Of a stretch of 11,604 nucleotides of DNA, positions 1 to 6,440 are shown in pieces. The notes under the pieces were generated by a model. It saw only the letters and a list, made by a program, of their open reading frames with translations. It did no database searches and was not told the origin of the DNA. The stretch covers positions 1 to 11,604 of the forward strand of contig CAZPYK010000053.1 of assembly GCA_964590755.1 (NCBI GenBank), written 5' to 3'. Each line of letters starts with the position of its first letter. Position 1 is the first letter of the stretch. The DNA comes from CAG-390 sp964590755 (lineage in GTDB: Bacteria > Bacillota > Clostridia > Oscillospirales > CAG-272). The position numbers and the translations under genes were made by a program.

Positions 1-51
1 AGGCGGCGCCGGTCGAGGGCGCGCAGCCCTCGTCGCGCTCCGCAGAGCGCG
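1..51. repeat. Terminal copy of GC-rich hairpin repeat (left end)
   Basis: These 51 bases are identical to the last 51 bases of the window (11554-11604). They contain two perfect stem-loops: a 7-bp stem at 14-20/26-32 with loop GCGCA, and a 7-bp stem at 34-40/45-51 with loop CGCA. A third hairpin seen just before the right-hand copy (11540-11558) is cut off here. Identical ends that coincide with a hairpin-rich intergenic element are what a short-read assembler leaves when it breaks at a dispersed repeat; a closed circle would give the same picture. Confidence 0.9.
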
Positions 52-80
52 AAATTCACATTGGCGTTTCTCTTTTGTTA

Positions 81-118
81 ACTTTTCTCTTTGCGCCTGT
101 GGTGTCAAAGAGAAAAGT
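81..118. repeat. 13-bp perfect inverted repeat (hairpin)
   Basis: The arms ACTTTTCTCTTTG (81-93) and CAAAGAGAAAAGT (106-118) are perfectly complementary around a 12-base spacer. The spacer can itself extend the stem through G-U pairs (GCGCC against GGTGT). There is no T-run directly after it on either strand, so it is not a convincing intrinsic terminator. It lies beyond the end of the PTS operon and next to the terminal repeat, so it may be part of a composite intergenic repeat. Apart from this, the 173-200 hairpin and the terminal repeat, I see nothing in bases 1-213. Confidence 0.75.
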
Positions 119-172
119 GGCTGAGAAGTTTGTGCATTTTTACATATTGCGTATCTTTTGTCTACAATCTGC

Positions 173-200
173 GGGCTGTCTCGCTGACGCGAGACAGCCC
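173..200 (-). terminator. Hairpin 3' of the PTS operon, probable terminator
   Basis: A perfect 12-bp stem (GGGCTGTCTCGC at 173-184, GCGAGACAGCCC at 189-200) with a 4-base loop begins 13 bases beyond the ptsG stop codon. Position and strength suit transcript termination or 3'-end protection for the minus-strand operon, but the T-tract expected after the stem on that strand is missing. Its sequence resembles the terminator hairpin at 5498-5528, so both may belong to one family of terminator-like repeats. Confidence 0.55.
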
Positions 201-213
201 AACCGTTGCTTGC

Positions 214-1884
214 TTATTTGTTTTTATCCATATATTCCTCAAGCTCGCTTTTTATCACCGAGACCTGCGGTCCGTAGACCGCCTGCACACCGTCGCCGCG
301 GCGTATCACGCCCGCCGCGCCGCTCTTTTTGAGCAATACATCACTGACCGCCTCGGGATCTTTGACCGTGATCCTCAGCCGCGTGGCGCAGGCGTCAAGG
401 CTTACTATATTCTCTCTGCCGCCAAGGCCGCGAAGTATCAGAGACGATGTGCTCTCAAGCCCCACATCCGCATCCGAAAGCTGCGGCTCGCCGGGAACGC
501 TCTCGCTCGCTCTGCGAGCTCTTTTTTTATCCACATCCGCACGGCTGTACAGCTTTATCTCGCCGCCGTCCGCCTCTCGCCCCGGCGTGGCAATGTCCCC
601 ACGACGTATCAGAAATCCGAACAGGAAATAATATATCGCAAAATACGCCGCTCCGACAAGCGGTATCATCAACCAGTTGGTCTTTTCACTTCCCTGAAGG
701 ACGCCGAACAGCAAAAGATCGGTAAGTCCGCCCGAAAAGGTCATTCCGACTCCGACCCGCAGCATGTGCATCAGCATATAAGAAAGCCCCGCCAGCAGAG
801 AATGGATGAAATAGAGCGACGGCGCGACAAACAAAAAGGTGAACTCCAGCGGCTCGGTAATGCCGGTAAGCATTGAGGTCAGCGCGGCGGAGAGCAAAAG
901 CCCTCCCGCGGCGCGGCGCTTTTCGGGAAGAGCGCATCGATACATCGCAAGCGCCATGCCGGGAAGTCCGAAGATCATAAGCGGGAACTTGCCCGACATG
1001 AATCTTGTCGCCTCCACCGAAAATACGGTAGTGGAAGATGACGCCAGCTCGGCAAAAAAGATATTCTGCGCGCCGTATACAAGGCTCCCGTCTATCAGTG
1101 CCGAGCCGCCGAGCCCGGTCTGCCAAAAGGGCAGATAAAAGACATGATGAAGCCCGAACGGTATTAGCATGCGCTCCGCAAAACCGTAGATAAAGGTTCC
1201 GAGATACCCCGACCCGCGCACCAAGCCGCCAAGCGCATATATGGCGGATTGGATATAGGGCCAGACAAAAAACATCAAGACCCCCACCGCGGTATATACC
1301 ACGGTGGATATTATCGGCACAAAGCGGGTCCCGCCGAAGAAGGACAGCGCTCCCGGCAGACGCAACTTGTATGTGCGATTGTGCAGTGCGGCAACACCCA
1401 GACCGACTATTATGCCGCCGAAGACTCCCATGTCAAGCGACTCTATGCCCACTATGTCGGCGACCGAGCCCTCGGGCAAGGAATTGTCGGCAAGCTTGCC
1501 GCTCAGGGTCAGCATGGCGTGTATTGCCTCATGCATGACGAAAAAGGCTATGGCGGCGGAAAGCGTCGCCGTCGCCTTTTCGTTTTCCGCCATGCCGAGC
1601 GCAACTCCCATCGCAAAAAGAATGGGCAGATTTTGAAATATCATCGATCCGACGCCCGACAGCAGTGTGAGCGCCGAGTTTGCGAATGTGCCCTCGCCGA
1701 GTACCGCTTCGAGATGATAGGTCGAGATCATCGCTTCGTTCGTCAGCGACGACCCGATGCCGAGCAAGAGCCCCGCTATCGGCAAAAGCGCTATTGGGAG
1801 CATAAAGGATCTGCCGACGCGCTGCAGCACGCCGAAGGCTTTTGACGAACGCTTCTTTTCGGCTGTCACGACCGCCTCTTTCAT
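214..1884 (-). CDS. ptsG: PTS glucose-family transporter subunit EIICB
   Basis: Membrane permease and final phosphotransferase of the PTS: it imports a hexose, most likely glucose, and phosphorylates it during transport. Residues 1-435 form the EIIC domain with multiple hydrophobic segments (for example 28-47, 85-99, 189-211, 300-315, 405-426), the conserved FFGGTRFVPI loop (182-191), PFGLHHVFY (242-250) and the substrate-site signature GITEP (341-345). After a hydrophilic linker (about 436-478) comes EIIB with the phosphocysteine Cys499 in LDACATRLR. The 556-aa length fits an IICB without a fused IIA, and the IIA is the separate gene just upstream. The start is secure: ATG overlaps the TGA of the IIA gene as ATGA, with GGAAGG six bases upstream, implying translational coupling. 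Many motifs match Gram-positive glucose permeases better than NagE or MalX types, but GlcNAc or an alpha-glucoside cannot be excluded. Confidence 0.87.
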   Translation of the reverse strand: MKEAVVTAEKKRSSKAFGVLQRVGRSFMLPIALLPIAGLLLGIGSSLTNEAMISTYHLEAVLGEGTFANSALTLLSGVGSMIFQNLPILFAMGVALGMAENEKATATLSAAIAFFVMHEAIHAMLTLSGKLADNSLPEGSVADIVGIESLDMGVFGGIIVGLGVAALHNRTYKLRLPGALSFFGGTRFVPIISTVVYTAVGVLMFFVWPYIQSAIYALGGLVRGSGYLGTFIYGFAERMLIPFGLHHVFYLPFWQTGLGGSALIDGSLVYGAQNIFFAELASSSTTVFSVEATRFMSGKFPLMIFGLPGMALAMYRCALPEKRRAAGGLLLSAALTSMLTGITEPLEFTFLFVAPSLYFIHSLLAGLSYMLMHMLRVGVGMTFSGGLTDLLLFGVLQGSEKTNWLMIPLVGAAYFAIYYFLFGFLIRRGDIATPGREADGGEIKLYSRADVDKKRARRASESVPGEPQLSDADVGLESTSSLILRGLGGRENIVSLDACATRLRITVKDPEAVSDVLLKKSGAAGVIRRGDGVQAVYGPQVSVIKSELEEYMDKNK

Positions 1885-2378
1885 TGTGCGCCTTCCTTTT
1901 TTGCCGTTATTTTGTATGTCAGTACCGTGTCACGCCCGCCTTCGACCCTGCCGAACTTCAGACGTATGCCTTCCGTCGCCTCGCTGTTCGAAATGACCAC
2001 CGGAATTGCGGCATAACATCCCGCCGCGGCGATGCGCGCCGTATCCGCCAGAGCTATCGCGTCACCGCGTGACACCCTGTCCCCTTCACGCACCAGCGGA
2101 GAGATGCCCTCTCCGTTCAGCTTGACGGTATCGATGCCGATATGCACCAGAATGTCAAGCCCGTCCAACGAGCGTATCAAATACGCATGCCGCGCCCGAC
2201 TTATGCCGACAACGGTGCCGTCGGTCGGACTGCACACTCTGCCGTCCGACGGCAGAACGGCGAAGCCGCAACCGAGCATTCCCGAGGAAAACGCCTCATC
2301 CGGCACCTCGGACAACGCTATGGCTCTGCCGTTTGCCACAGCGGCAAGTGTACCTTTTTTTGCGGAAAATACAGTCAT
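1881..2378 (-). CDS. crr: PTS glucose-type EIIA (Crr-like)
   Basis: Soluble phosphocarrier that takes phosphate from HPr and passes it to EIIB of the adjacent permease. The 165 residues match a free-standing EIIA(Glc): SPTDGTVVGI (50-59), the stabilising His64 in RHAYLI, and the phosphorylated His79 in LVHIGIDTVKLNG. In enteric bacteria the homologue also regulates adenylate cyclase and sugar permeases; that role is not expected in a clostridium, where regulation usually runs through HPr. The chosen ATG at 2378 has an AGGAGG seven bases upstream. A longer in-frame start at 2471 would overlap the end of the Enzyme I gene and add 31 basic residues with no homology to the fold. The gene lies 40 bases after Enzyme I and overlaps ptsG by four bases, so all belong to one operon. 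Confidence 0.88.
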   Translation of the reverse strand: MTVFSAKKGTLAAVANGRAIALSEVPDEAFSSGMLGCGFAVLPSDGRVCSPTDGTVVGISRARHAYLIRSLDGLDILVHIGIDTVKLNGEGISPLVREGDRVSRGDAIALADTARIAAAGCYAAIPVVISNSEATEGIRLKFGRVEGGRDTVLTYKITAKKEGAQ

Positions 2379-2418
2379 TCGTGATCCTCCTTTTGCCGCC
2401 CGCGGGCGACGCGCATTT

Positions 2419-4077
2419 TCAATTGACGGCTCGTATTTTTTCTTTAAGCTCGGGAATGCATGGCGGCGCAACCGACAGCTCGTCGGCTCCCATGGCGATA
2501 AATCGCTCGGTGAGCGATGTGTCGGATGCCGCCTCGCCGCAAATGCCCAGCCAACGCCGACGTTCGGAGCGTTTTATCGCTTCGGACGAAAGCATGATGA
2601 GCCGCAGCACCGCCTCGGGCATGCTGTCGGTCAGCGCCGAGAGCGCTCCGTTTTGACGGTCGGCGGCAAGCGTATATTGGCAAAGATCGTTCGTTCCGAC
2701 CGAGAAAAAATCGCAAACGTCGCACAATTCGTCACACATAAGTGCCGCGGCGGGAGTTTCTATCATTATTCCGATCGGCATATCCGGCGAAAAATCGCGC
2801 TCCTCAAAGCGCAGCTCGTTTTGCACATCGCGTATCAGCTCGCGTGCGCGACGCACCTCATCCGCGGATGTCACCATTGGCAGCATTATGCGCAGATCGC
2901 CGTGTGCCGACGCGCGGCAGAGCGCACGAAGCTGGATGCGAAAGAGTTCGGGATGCTCAAAGCAGAATCTTATTCCCCTGACGCCCAGCGCGGGATTCTC
3001 CTCATGCGCCGCTTCGACGAAGGATATGCGCTTGTCCGCACCCGCGTCAAGCACGCGAACTATCACCGGCTTGCCCTTCATTGCCGCAAGCACTCCGCGA
3101 TATATCGACAGCTGTTCTTCCTCGTCGGGTGGAACATTTCTGCCGATATACATCAGCTCACTGCGAAAAAGTCCTATACCGTCGGCACCGAGGTCGGCGG
3201 CAGCCTCAGCCTCGGCAACAGAGCCGACATTTGCCATTACAGATATCTGCTTGCCCGAAAGCGTCGCGGCGGGAAGCCGCGCCAGCGCCGTCAGCCTTTC
3301 GCGGCGCTCTCTTTCCGCGCGCGAGCGCTCGGCGAAGGCATTCACATCGTCAAGCGAGGGCGAAAGCGTGAGCGTTCCCGCATCCGCGTCAAGCAATACG
3401 TCGGTGCCGTCAAGCTCCGCGGAAAGCCCCTCGGTCGAAATAAGCATCGGAATGCCCAGCTGTCGCGCAAGTATAGCCGCATGTGAGTTACGCGAGCCGC
3501 CGAGGCTCACCGCGCCCAGCAGGAGCCTGCGCTCGGGCACAAGCAGATCCCCCGGGGATATCTCGTCCGCCGCTATGACCGCGGGAGAGGTGAGCGCGGC
3601 GACCGCTTTTCCGCCGAGCGCATCGACCACTCGGCGGGCGACCTCGCGGATATCGGCGCCTCGCTCGCGCAGGTATTCATCCTCCGCGCTCTCTATCACC
3701 GCCGCCATCGACTCACCCGCCTCGGCGACCGCCGCCTCGGCGGAAAGTCCGCGCTCAAGCCCGCGCTCGACCGATGTGCGAAATTCGTCATCCGAAAGAA
3801 GCATGCGGTGTATCTCGAATATCGCCGCCGCATCCTCCCCCGCGCTTTCGCGCGCACGCGTCTCAAGCACATGCAATTCAACCTCGACCGCGCGTACCGC
3901 CCTATCAAAGCGCGACCGCTCGGCGTCGGCGGTGGCGGCGACGATAGCGTGAGTCGCGGCTGTCGCGCGACGGATAAAATGCAGCCGTCCGTGCGCCGCG
4001 CCGGTGCCGATGCCGATTCCGCGAAGTATGTGCGCGGGGGCGGTAAGCGAAACGCCGTCTTTAAGTTCGGGTATCAT
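2419..4077 (-). CDS. ptsI: PTS Enzyme I (PEP-protein phosphotransferase)
   Basis: First enzyme of the relay: it autophosphorylates with PEP in the cytoplasm and passes phosphate to HPr His15. The 552 residues are close to the usual 540-575. The N-terminal half carries the HPr-binding helical domain and the swivelling phosphohistidine domain with His199 in GGSRNSHAAILAR. The C-terminal PEP-binding barrel shows IGLFRSELMY (301-310), VLDAGADKR (342-350), ENPALGVRGIR (360-370), FFSVGTNDLCQYTLAADR (457-474) and the catalytic Cys513 in GICGEAASD. About 18 residues precede the usual start of homology (LRGIGIGTGAAHG), and the ribosome binding site for the annotated ATG is weak and buried in the end of ptsH, so the exact start is a little uncertain. 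It begins 8 bases after ptsH and is followed by EIIA. All catalytic residues are present. Confidence 0.95.
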   Translation of the reverse strand: MIPELKDGVSLTAPAHILRGIGIGTGAAHGRLHFIRRATAATHAIVAATADAERSRFDRAVRAVEVELHVLETRARESAGEDAAAIFEIHRMLLSDDEFRTSVERGLERGLSAEAAVAEAGESMAAVIESAEDEYLRERGADIREVARRVVDALGGKAVAALTSPAVIAADEISPGDLLVPERRLLLGAVSLGGSRNSHAAILARQLGIPMLISTEGLSAELDGTDVLLDADAGTLTLSPSLDDVNAFAERSRAERERRERLTALARLPAATLSGKQISVMANVGSVAEAEAAADLGADGIGLFRSELMYIGRNVPPDEEEQLSIYRGVLAAMKGKPVIVRVLDAGADKRISFVEAAHEENPALGVRGIRFCFEHPELFRIQLRALCRASAHGDLRIMLPMVTSADEVRRARELIRDVQNELRFEERDFSPDMPIGIMIETPAAALMCDELCDVCDFFSVGTNDLCQYTLAADRQNGALSALTDSMPEAVLRLIMLSSEAIKRSERRRWLGICGEAASDTSLTERFIAMGADELSVAPPCIPELKEKIRAVN

Positions 4078-4085
4078 TTATATGC

Positions 4086-4343
4086 TCACTCGATCTCCCG
4101 GATCGCGGCCTCAACGGCGGCGGCTGCCTCCGCCTCGTCGATGCCGTTTATAAAGAAGGAAAGCTCGTCCCCCTCGCGTGCGCCCAGGCTCATGACCGAA
4201 AAGAGCTGCTTTGCGTCGGCGTTCTTTTTTCCCGATTTGATCGATATATTCGATCTGAATTCCTTTGCGGCGTTGACCAGCGCGCCCGCGGGGCGTGCGT
4301 GTAAGCCGTTCTTGGCGGTGACCTTGTAGGTGAAATATTTCAT
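4086..4343 (-). CDS. ptsH: HPr-family phosphocarrier protein, no Ser46
   Basis: Small phosphocarrier (85 aa) that passes phosphate from Enzyme I to EIIA. The active histidine His15 sits in NGLHARPAG. In the second signature region the sequence reads DAKQLFSVMSL, where Bacillus-type HPr has LKSIMGVMSL; the regulatory Ser46 is thus Gln46, and the nearest serine is at 49. HPr kinase/phosphorylase could not act at the usual site, so classic HPr-Ser-P/CcpA catabolite repression through this protein is unlikely. First gene of the PTS operon. An AAAGGA lies 11 bases before the ATG, a slightly long spacing. I see no convincing consensus promoter in 4344-4431, which holds AT-rich sequence only; transcription may start from a weak box there. 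HPr variants without Ser46 occur in Clostridia, so this is probably real and not a sequencing error. Confidence 0.92.
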   Translation of the reverse strand: MKYFTYKVTAKNGLHARPAGALVNAAKEFRSNISIKSGKKNADAKQLFSVMSLGAREGDELSFFINGIDEAEAAAAVEAAIREIE

Positions 4344-4423
4344 GTTCGGATAATTCCTTTCACGGTGACTTGGCTTAAAGCCTCTTTCACGTTTATTATT
4401 TACCGCGCGACGATATTTATGCG

Positions 4424-4494
4424 AAATAAAAAATGCGCGAGAGCATTTTTTGCCGTGTGGAGCTCACACGATGTGAAAAATGTTCTCGCGTATT
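4424..4494 (-). terminator. Large intrinsic terminator after the kinase-like gene
   Basis: Two 19-base arms (4432-4450 and 4476-4494) pair fully, two of the pairs being G-U, around a 25-base loop. The loop holds a smaller GTGTG/CACAC hairpin. On the minus strand the stem is followed by an ATTTTTTATTT tract (complement of 4424-4434), the expected layout for stopping transcription from the gene ending at 4520. It also separates that gene from the PTS operon starting at 4343. Beyond this structure, the 176 bases between the two genes hold only the ptsH leader. Confidence 0.8.
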
Positions 4495-4519
4495 CGGTAT
4501 TTATTTTTAAAAAAAGATA

Positions 4520-5398
4520 TCAGCTTCTGTATATCGGCGGCACCTCGGGATATTCAAAGCCAAAGCGCGCTTGCGCGGCGGCAATGTATTCGGCACCGCG
4601 TTCTTTCAGTGCTCTTACGCACTCCTCTGCCGCGGGGGTATCGTCGGCGGAAAGGAATCGCGCTTCGACGATCGCCGATCCGTTCGACAGCGCGGCAAGA
4701 AGCTCGGCTCCGCCGCCGACGGCGTAATGCGAGCCGTCGATGCAGATGACGTTGAGCGGTCGGTCGTCCTTCGCCATATCGTCGGGGGCGCATGTGGGAT
4801 ATATCGCGTGCGGGGAAAGCAACAGGCGCGGGGATGCATAGCTCTCGGGCGCGCTTTTGTAGCTTTCGAATTCGTCAAGTATATGCCGCGCCACTTCGTC
4901 GGGAGATATGGTCGCGCTGTCGATGACAAGGTCGAAATTGCGATAATCGAGGTTGTCGGCTCCGTAGATGCGCTTATATCTGGTGTTTTCCGCCATGGCG
5001 CGCTCAAGCAGTTGACGGCGCGCGTCGTCGGCATCGGTGTATTTTTCCACCTCGCCGCGGTCGTCGCCCATAACGCGGCGCGCCGCTATTGCGGGATCGA
5101 TATGCATGAATACCTTAAAGGAATCGCAGGCAAAATGCCACGCCATGCGCGAATCGAATATGAGAGTGCGATCCTTCTGCTCGCGGGAGATGCGAGTGAC
5201 CGCGTCGTCTATCATGTGGTCAAAGCTGAGGTCTGTCGCCATAAGATGATTCATCTCCAGCGCGGAGATGCCCTTTTCGGCGGCGATCCGACGGTGGATC
5301 GTTCCCGTGCTGTATATCTCATAGCCGTATTCGCCGGATAATATGCGGCAAACGGTGGATTTTCCGCTGCCCAGCCTGCCCGATATCGTAATGTGCAT
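4520..5398 (-). CDS. Cytidylate-kinase-like NTPase with C-terminal ParB-like domain
   Basis: Predicted cytoplasmic P-loop kinase of 292 aa. Residues 1-180 resemble Cmk-type nucleoside monophosphate kinases: Walker A GRLGSGKST (7-15), the substrate-region motif FDSRMAWHF (81-89), and an arginine-rich lid near 108-141. The cytidylate kinase-like family covers true CMP kinases and many proteins of unknown substrate, so the reaction is not assigned. Residues about 190-250 (RLLLSPHAIYPT, then PLNVICIDGSHYAVGGGAEL) follow the layout of a ParB/sulfiredoxin-like N-terminal domain, but where those usually read DGHHR this has GGGAE, so that domain looks catalytically dead. This second assignment is inference. 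The ATG at 5398 is chosen because GGAGG lies seven bases upstream, and because a longer start at 5479 would put the promoter inside the gene. It is a single-gene unit with its own promoter and terminator. Confidence 0.75.
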   Translation of the reverse strand: MHITISGRLGSGKSTVCRILSGEYGYEIYSTGTIHRRIAAEKGISALEMNHLMATDLSFDHMIDDAVTRISREQKDRTLIFDSRMAWHFACDSFKVFMHIDPAIAARRVMGDDRGEVEKYTDADDARRQLLERAMAENTRYKRIYGADNLDYRNFDLVIDSATISPDEVARHILDEFESYKSAPESYASPRLLLSPHAIYPTCAPDDMAKDDRPLNVICIDGSHYAVGGGAELLAALSNGSAIVEARFLSADDTPAAEECVRALKERGAEYIAAAQARFGFEYPEVPPIYRS

Positions 5399-5450
5399 TG
5401 CCGTTCCTCCAAGTTCGGAATCGTTTTTTGCTTGTCGTGTATTGCCATAT

Positions 5451-5479
5451 ATTATACACTCAAAGTCGATTTTTGTCAA
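5451..5479 (-). promoter_or_regulatory. Consensus sigma-A promoter of the kinase-like gene
   Basis: On the minus strand a perfect -35 TTGACA (5474-5479) and a perfect -10 TATAAT (5451-5456) are separated by exactly 17 bases. Transcription should start near 5444, giving a leader of about 46 bases before the ATG at 5398. This is the strongest promoter match in the window and implies high constitutive expression unless a repressor is present. Confidence 0.9.
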
Positions 5480-5491
5480 TACGGAGGCGGC

Positions 5492-5528
5492 AAAAAAGGG
5501 GCTGCCTCACCAACGTGAGACAAGCCCC
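5492..5528 (-). terminator. Intrinsic terminator of the DUF4830-barstar unit
   Basis: An inverted repeat from 5498 to 5528 (GGGGCT and AGCCCC at the base, CTCAC/GTGAG at the tip, one mismatch and one bulge between) is followed on the minus strand by six T (5492-5497). This is a standard rho-independent terminator for transcription coming through the barstar gene. It lies just upstream of the kinase promoter and insulates the two units. Its stem sequence resembles the hairpin at 173-200. Confidence 0.85.
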
Positions 5529-5575
5529 CAAATGACGGCATGATCGGTCACATACCGCGCTTTGAATTCGTACAT
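5507..5575 (-). pseudogene. Probable truncated second barstar 5' end
   Basis: Eighteen bases after the barstar stop, the minus strand has another ATG whose first 16 bases (5560-5575) are identical to the first 16 bases of the barstar gene (5905-5920). It reads MYEFKARYVTDHAVIW and stops after 22 codons inside the terminator. It aligns with barstar MYEFKELYTIDFSNVK at the first five residues and at Tyr8 and Asp11. I infer a remnant of a duplicated or recombined immunity gene of which only the start survives. A chance 16-base match at a start codon this close to the real gene is unlikely, but the tail after the match shows little similarity, so a short functional peptide or a recombination scar are alternatives. 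Confidence 0.55.
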
Positions 5576-5593
5576 GTCCTTCTCGCCGATCCT

Positions 5594-5920
5594 TTATCGC
5601 AGAGCGACTCTGGTTTCGCCGCTTACGATCTCGATCTGTATTTCGTGTGAATACATGTCGTTGCGGTAATGCTTCAGCTCTCTGAAGATGTCGATCAGCT
5701 TTTCGGCATAGCTGCCGAATTTTCGCTCGATGACCTCGAGACCTATTATTTCAATATGAATAGGTTCGCCAACCATGTCTATTAAACAATCCCATAAAGC
5801 GTCCGAATTACAGCCGTAGTAATCCGGAAAATCCAATGCTTTTTGAATGATCGGATGTATTTCCATGTAGTATTTTACATTTGAAAAATCGATCGTGTAT
5901 AACTCTTTGAATTCGTACAT
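5594..5920 (-). CDS. Barstar-family ribonuclease inhibitor
   Basis: Small acidic protein (108 aa) of the barstar family, which binds and blocks barnase-type extracellular RNases in the cytoplasm; family members also act as immunity proteins for polymorphic toxins. The helix-2 signature is clear: FPDYYGCNSDALWDCL (31-46), with Tyr34, Asn38, Asp40, Trp43 and Asp44 matching the residues barstar uses for nuclease binding and its core (barstar Tyr29, Asn33, Asp35, Trp38, Asp39). The length is slightly above barstar's 90 aa. No barnase-like or other toxin gene is in the window, so it is an orphan inhibitor here. It starts 8 bases after the DUF4830 gene with AAGG six bases before the ATG, so the two are probably co-transcribed. 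By eye its 5' half is more AT-rich than its neighbours, which would fit acquisition by transfer. A truncated copy of its start lies just downstream. Confidence 0.85.
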   Translation of the reverse strand: MYEFKELYTIDFSNVKYYMEIHPIIQKALDFPDYYGCNSDALWDCLIDMVGEPIHIEIIGLEVIERKFGSYAEKLIDIFRELKHYRNDMYSHEIQIEIVSGETRVALR

Positions 5921-5928
5921 TTTTAACC

Positions 5929-6438
5929 TTATTCCAAACTCACGGGTCCGTCAAAGCCGTGAACAAAGCCCTCGGGATCCTGCGAGCATATGTCGCCGCC
6001 GATGACCCTGCCGCGGTATATTATGACGTTGGCAAGCACTCGCCCGCCGTCGTAGCCCTCGTAATTTTTGACCTCATAGGTATAGCGCATGACCGTTTTG
6101 CGACGATATTTCGAAAGATCCAGCCCCTGCGCCTTTTGCAGCTCGTTGTAGCCGGCATAGACCTTGTCGAATTTTTCGGGTATCGTTATCTCGACCGTCT
6201 CAAGCGGATCCTCCGACACCTCGTAGCCGAATTGAGAAAGAAAGCGCACCCTGTCCTCGTTTGTTTTGATCTTATCATAGCTTACGCGATCGACCTCTCC
6301 CGAGGCATTGATACCGGCGCTCGCCGACGTCGACTCATAAGCCGGAACGAATATCACCAGCGACGCAAGCGCCGCCACCGCTATGACCATGACCACAAAG
6401 AAACGTATCGTTCCCGCGCGGCAAGTGTAAATAAACAT
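5929..6438 (-). CDS. Membrane-anchored DUF4830 domain protein
   Basis: A 169-aa protein with a short basic N-terminus, one hydrophobic segment at about 12-32 (signal anchor or uncleaved signal) and an extracytoplasmic domain. Residues 60-150 match the DUF4830 pattern known from Clostridia: FLSQFGYEVSEDPLETVEI (66-84), IPEKFDKVYAGYNELQKAQG (86-105, a central YN..Q.A.G core) and the C-terminal VIGGDICS (145-152). The function of this family is unknown. The start MFIYTCRAGTIRFF is typical of the family as I recall it, which supports ATG at 6438. However, the ribosome binding site is poor: only GGGG about three bases before the ATG, and that GGGG lies in an arm of an 11-bp inverted repeat. It leads the small unit with the barstar gene. 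Confidence 0.78.
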   Translation of the reverse strand: MFIYTCRAGTIRFFVVMVIAVAALASLVIFVPAYESTSASAGINASGEVDRVSYDKIKTNEDRVRFLSQFGYEVSEDPLETVEITIPEKFDKVYAGYNELQKAQGLDLSKYRRKTVMRYTYEVKNYEGYDGGRVLANVIIYRGRVIGGDICSQDPEGFVHGFDGPVSLE

Positions 6439-6440
6439 TA

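Noticed and set aside
2379..2471. Longer N-terminus for EIIA starting at 2471
   Set aside because: It overlaps the end of Enzyme I and adds residues not in the family; AGGAGG sits before the ATG at 2378.
2032..3486. Long plus-strand open frame of 484 codons opposite the PTS genes, and others such as 2888-3952 and 7523-8953
   Set aside because: They run antisense to genes with complete, recognisable domains, have biased low-complexity products and no ribosome site. They arise from the GC-rich codon pattern.
4374..4393. A catabolite-response-element-like TGAAAGAGGCTTTA upstream of ptsH
   Set aside because: It misses key central and outer positions of the consensus, and the HPr here lacks Ser46, so CcpA control is not supported.
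5399..5479. Longer N-terminus for the kinase-like gene starting at 5479
   Set aside because: It would contain the consensus promoter, and the added 27 residues precede the normal start of the P-loop fold; the ATG at 5398 has a proper ribosome site.
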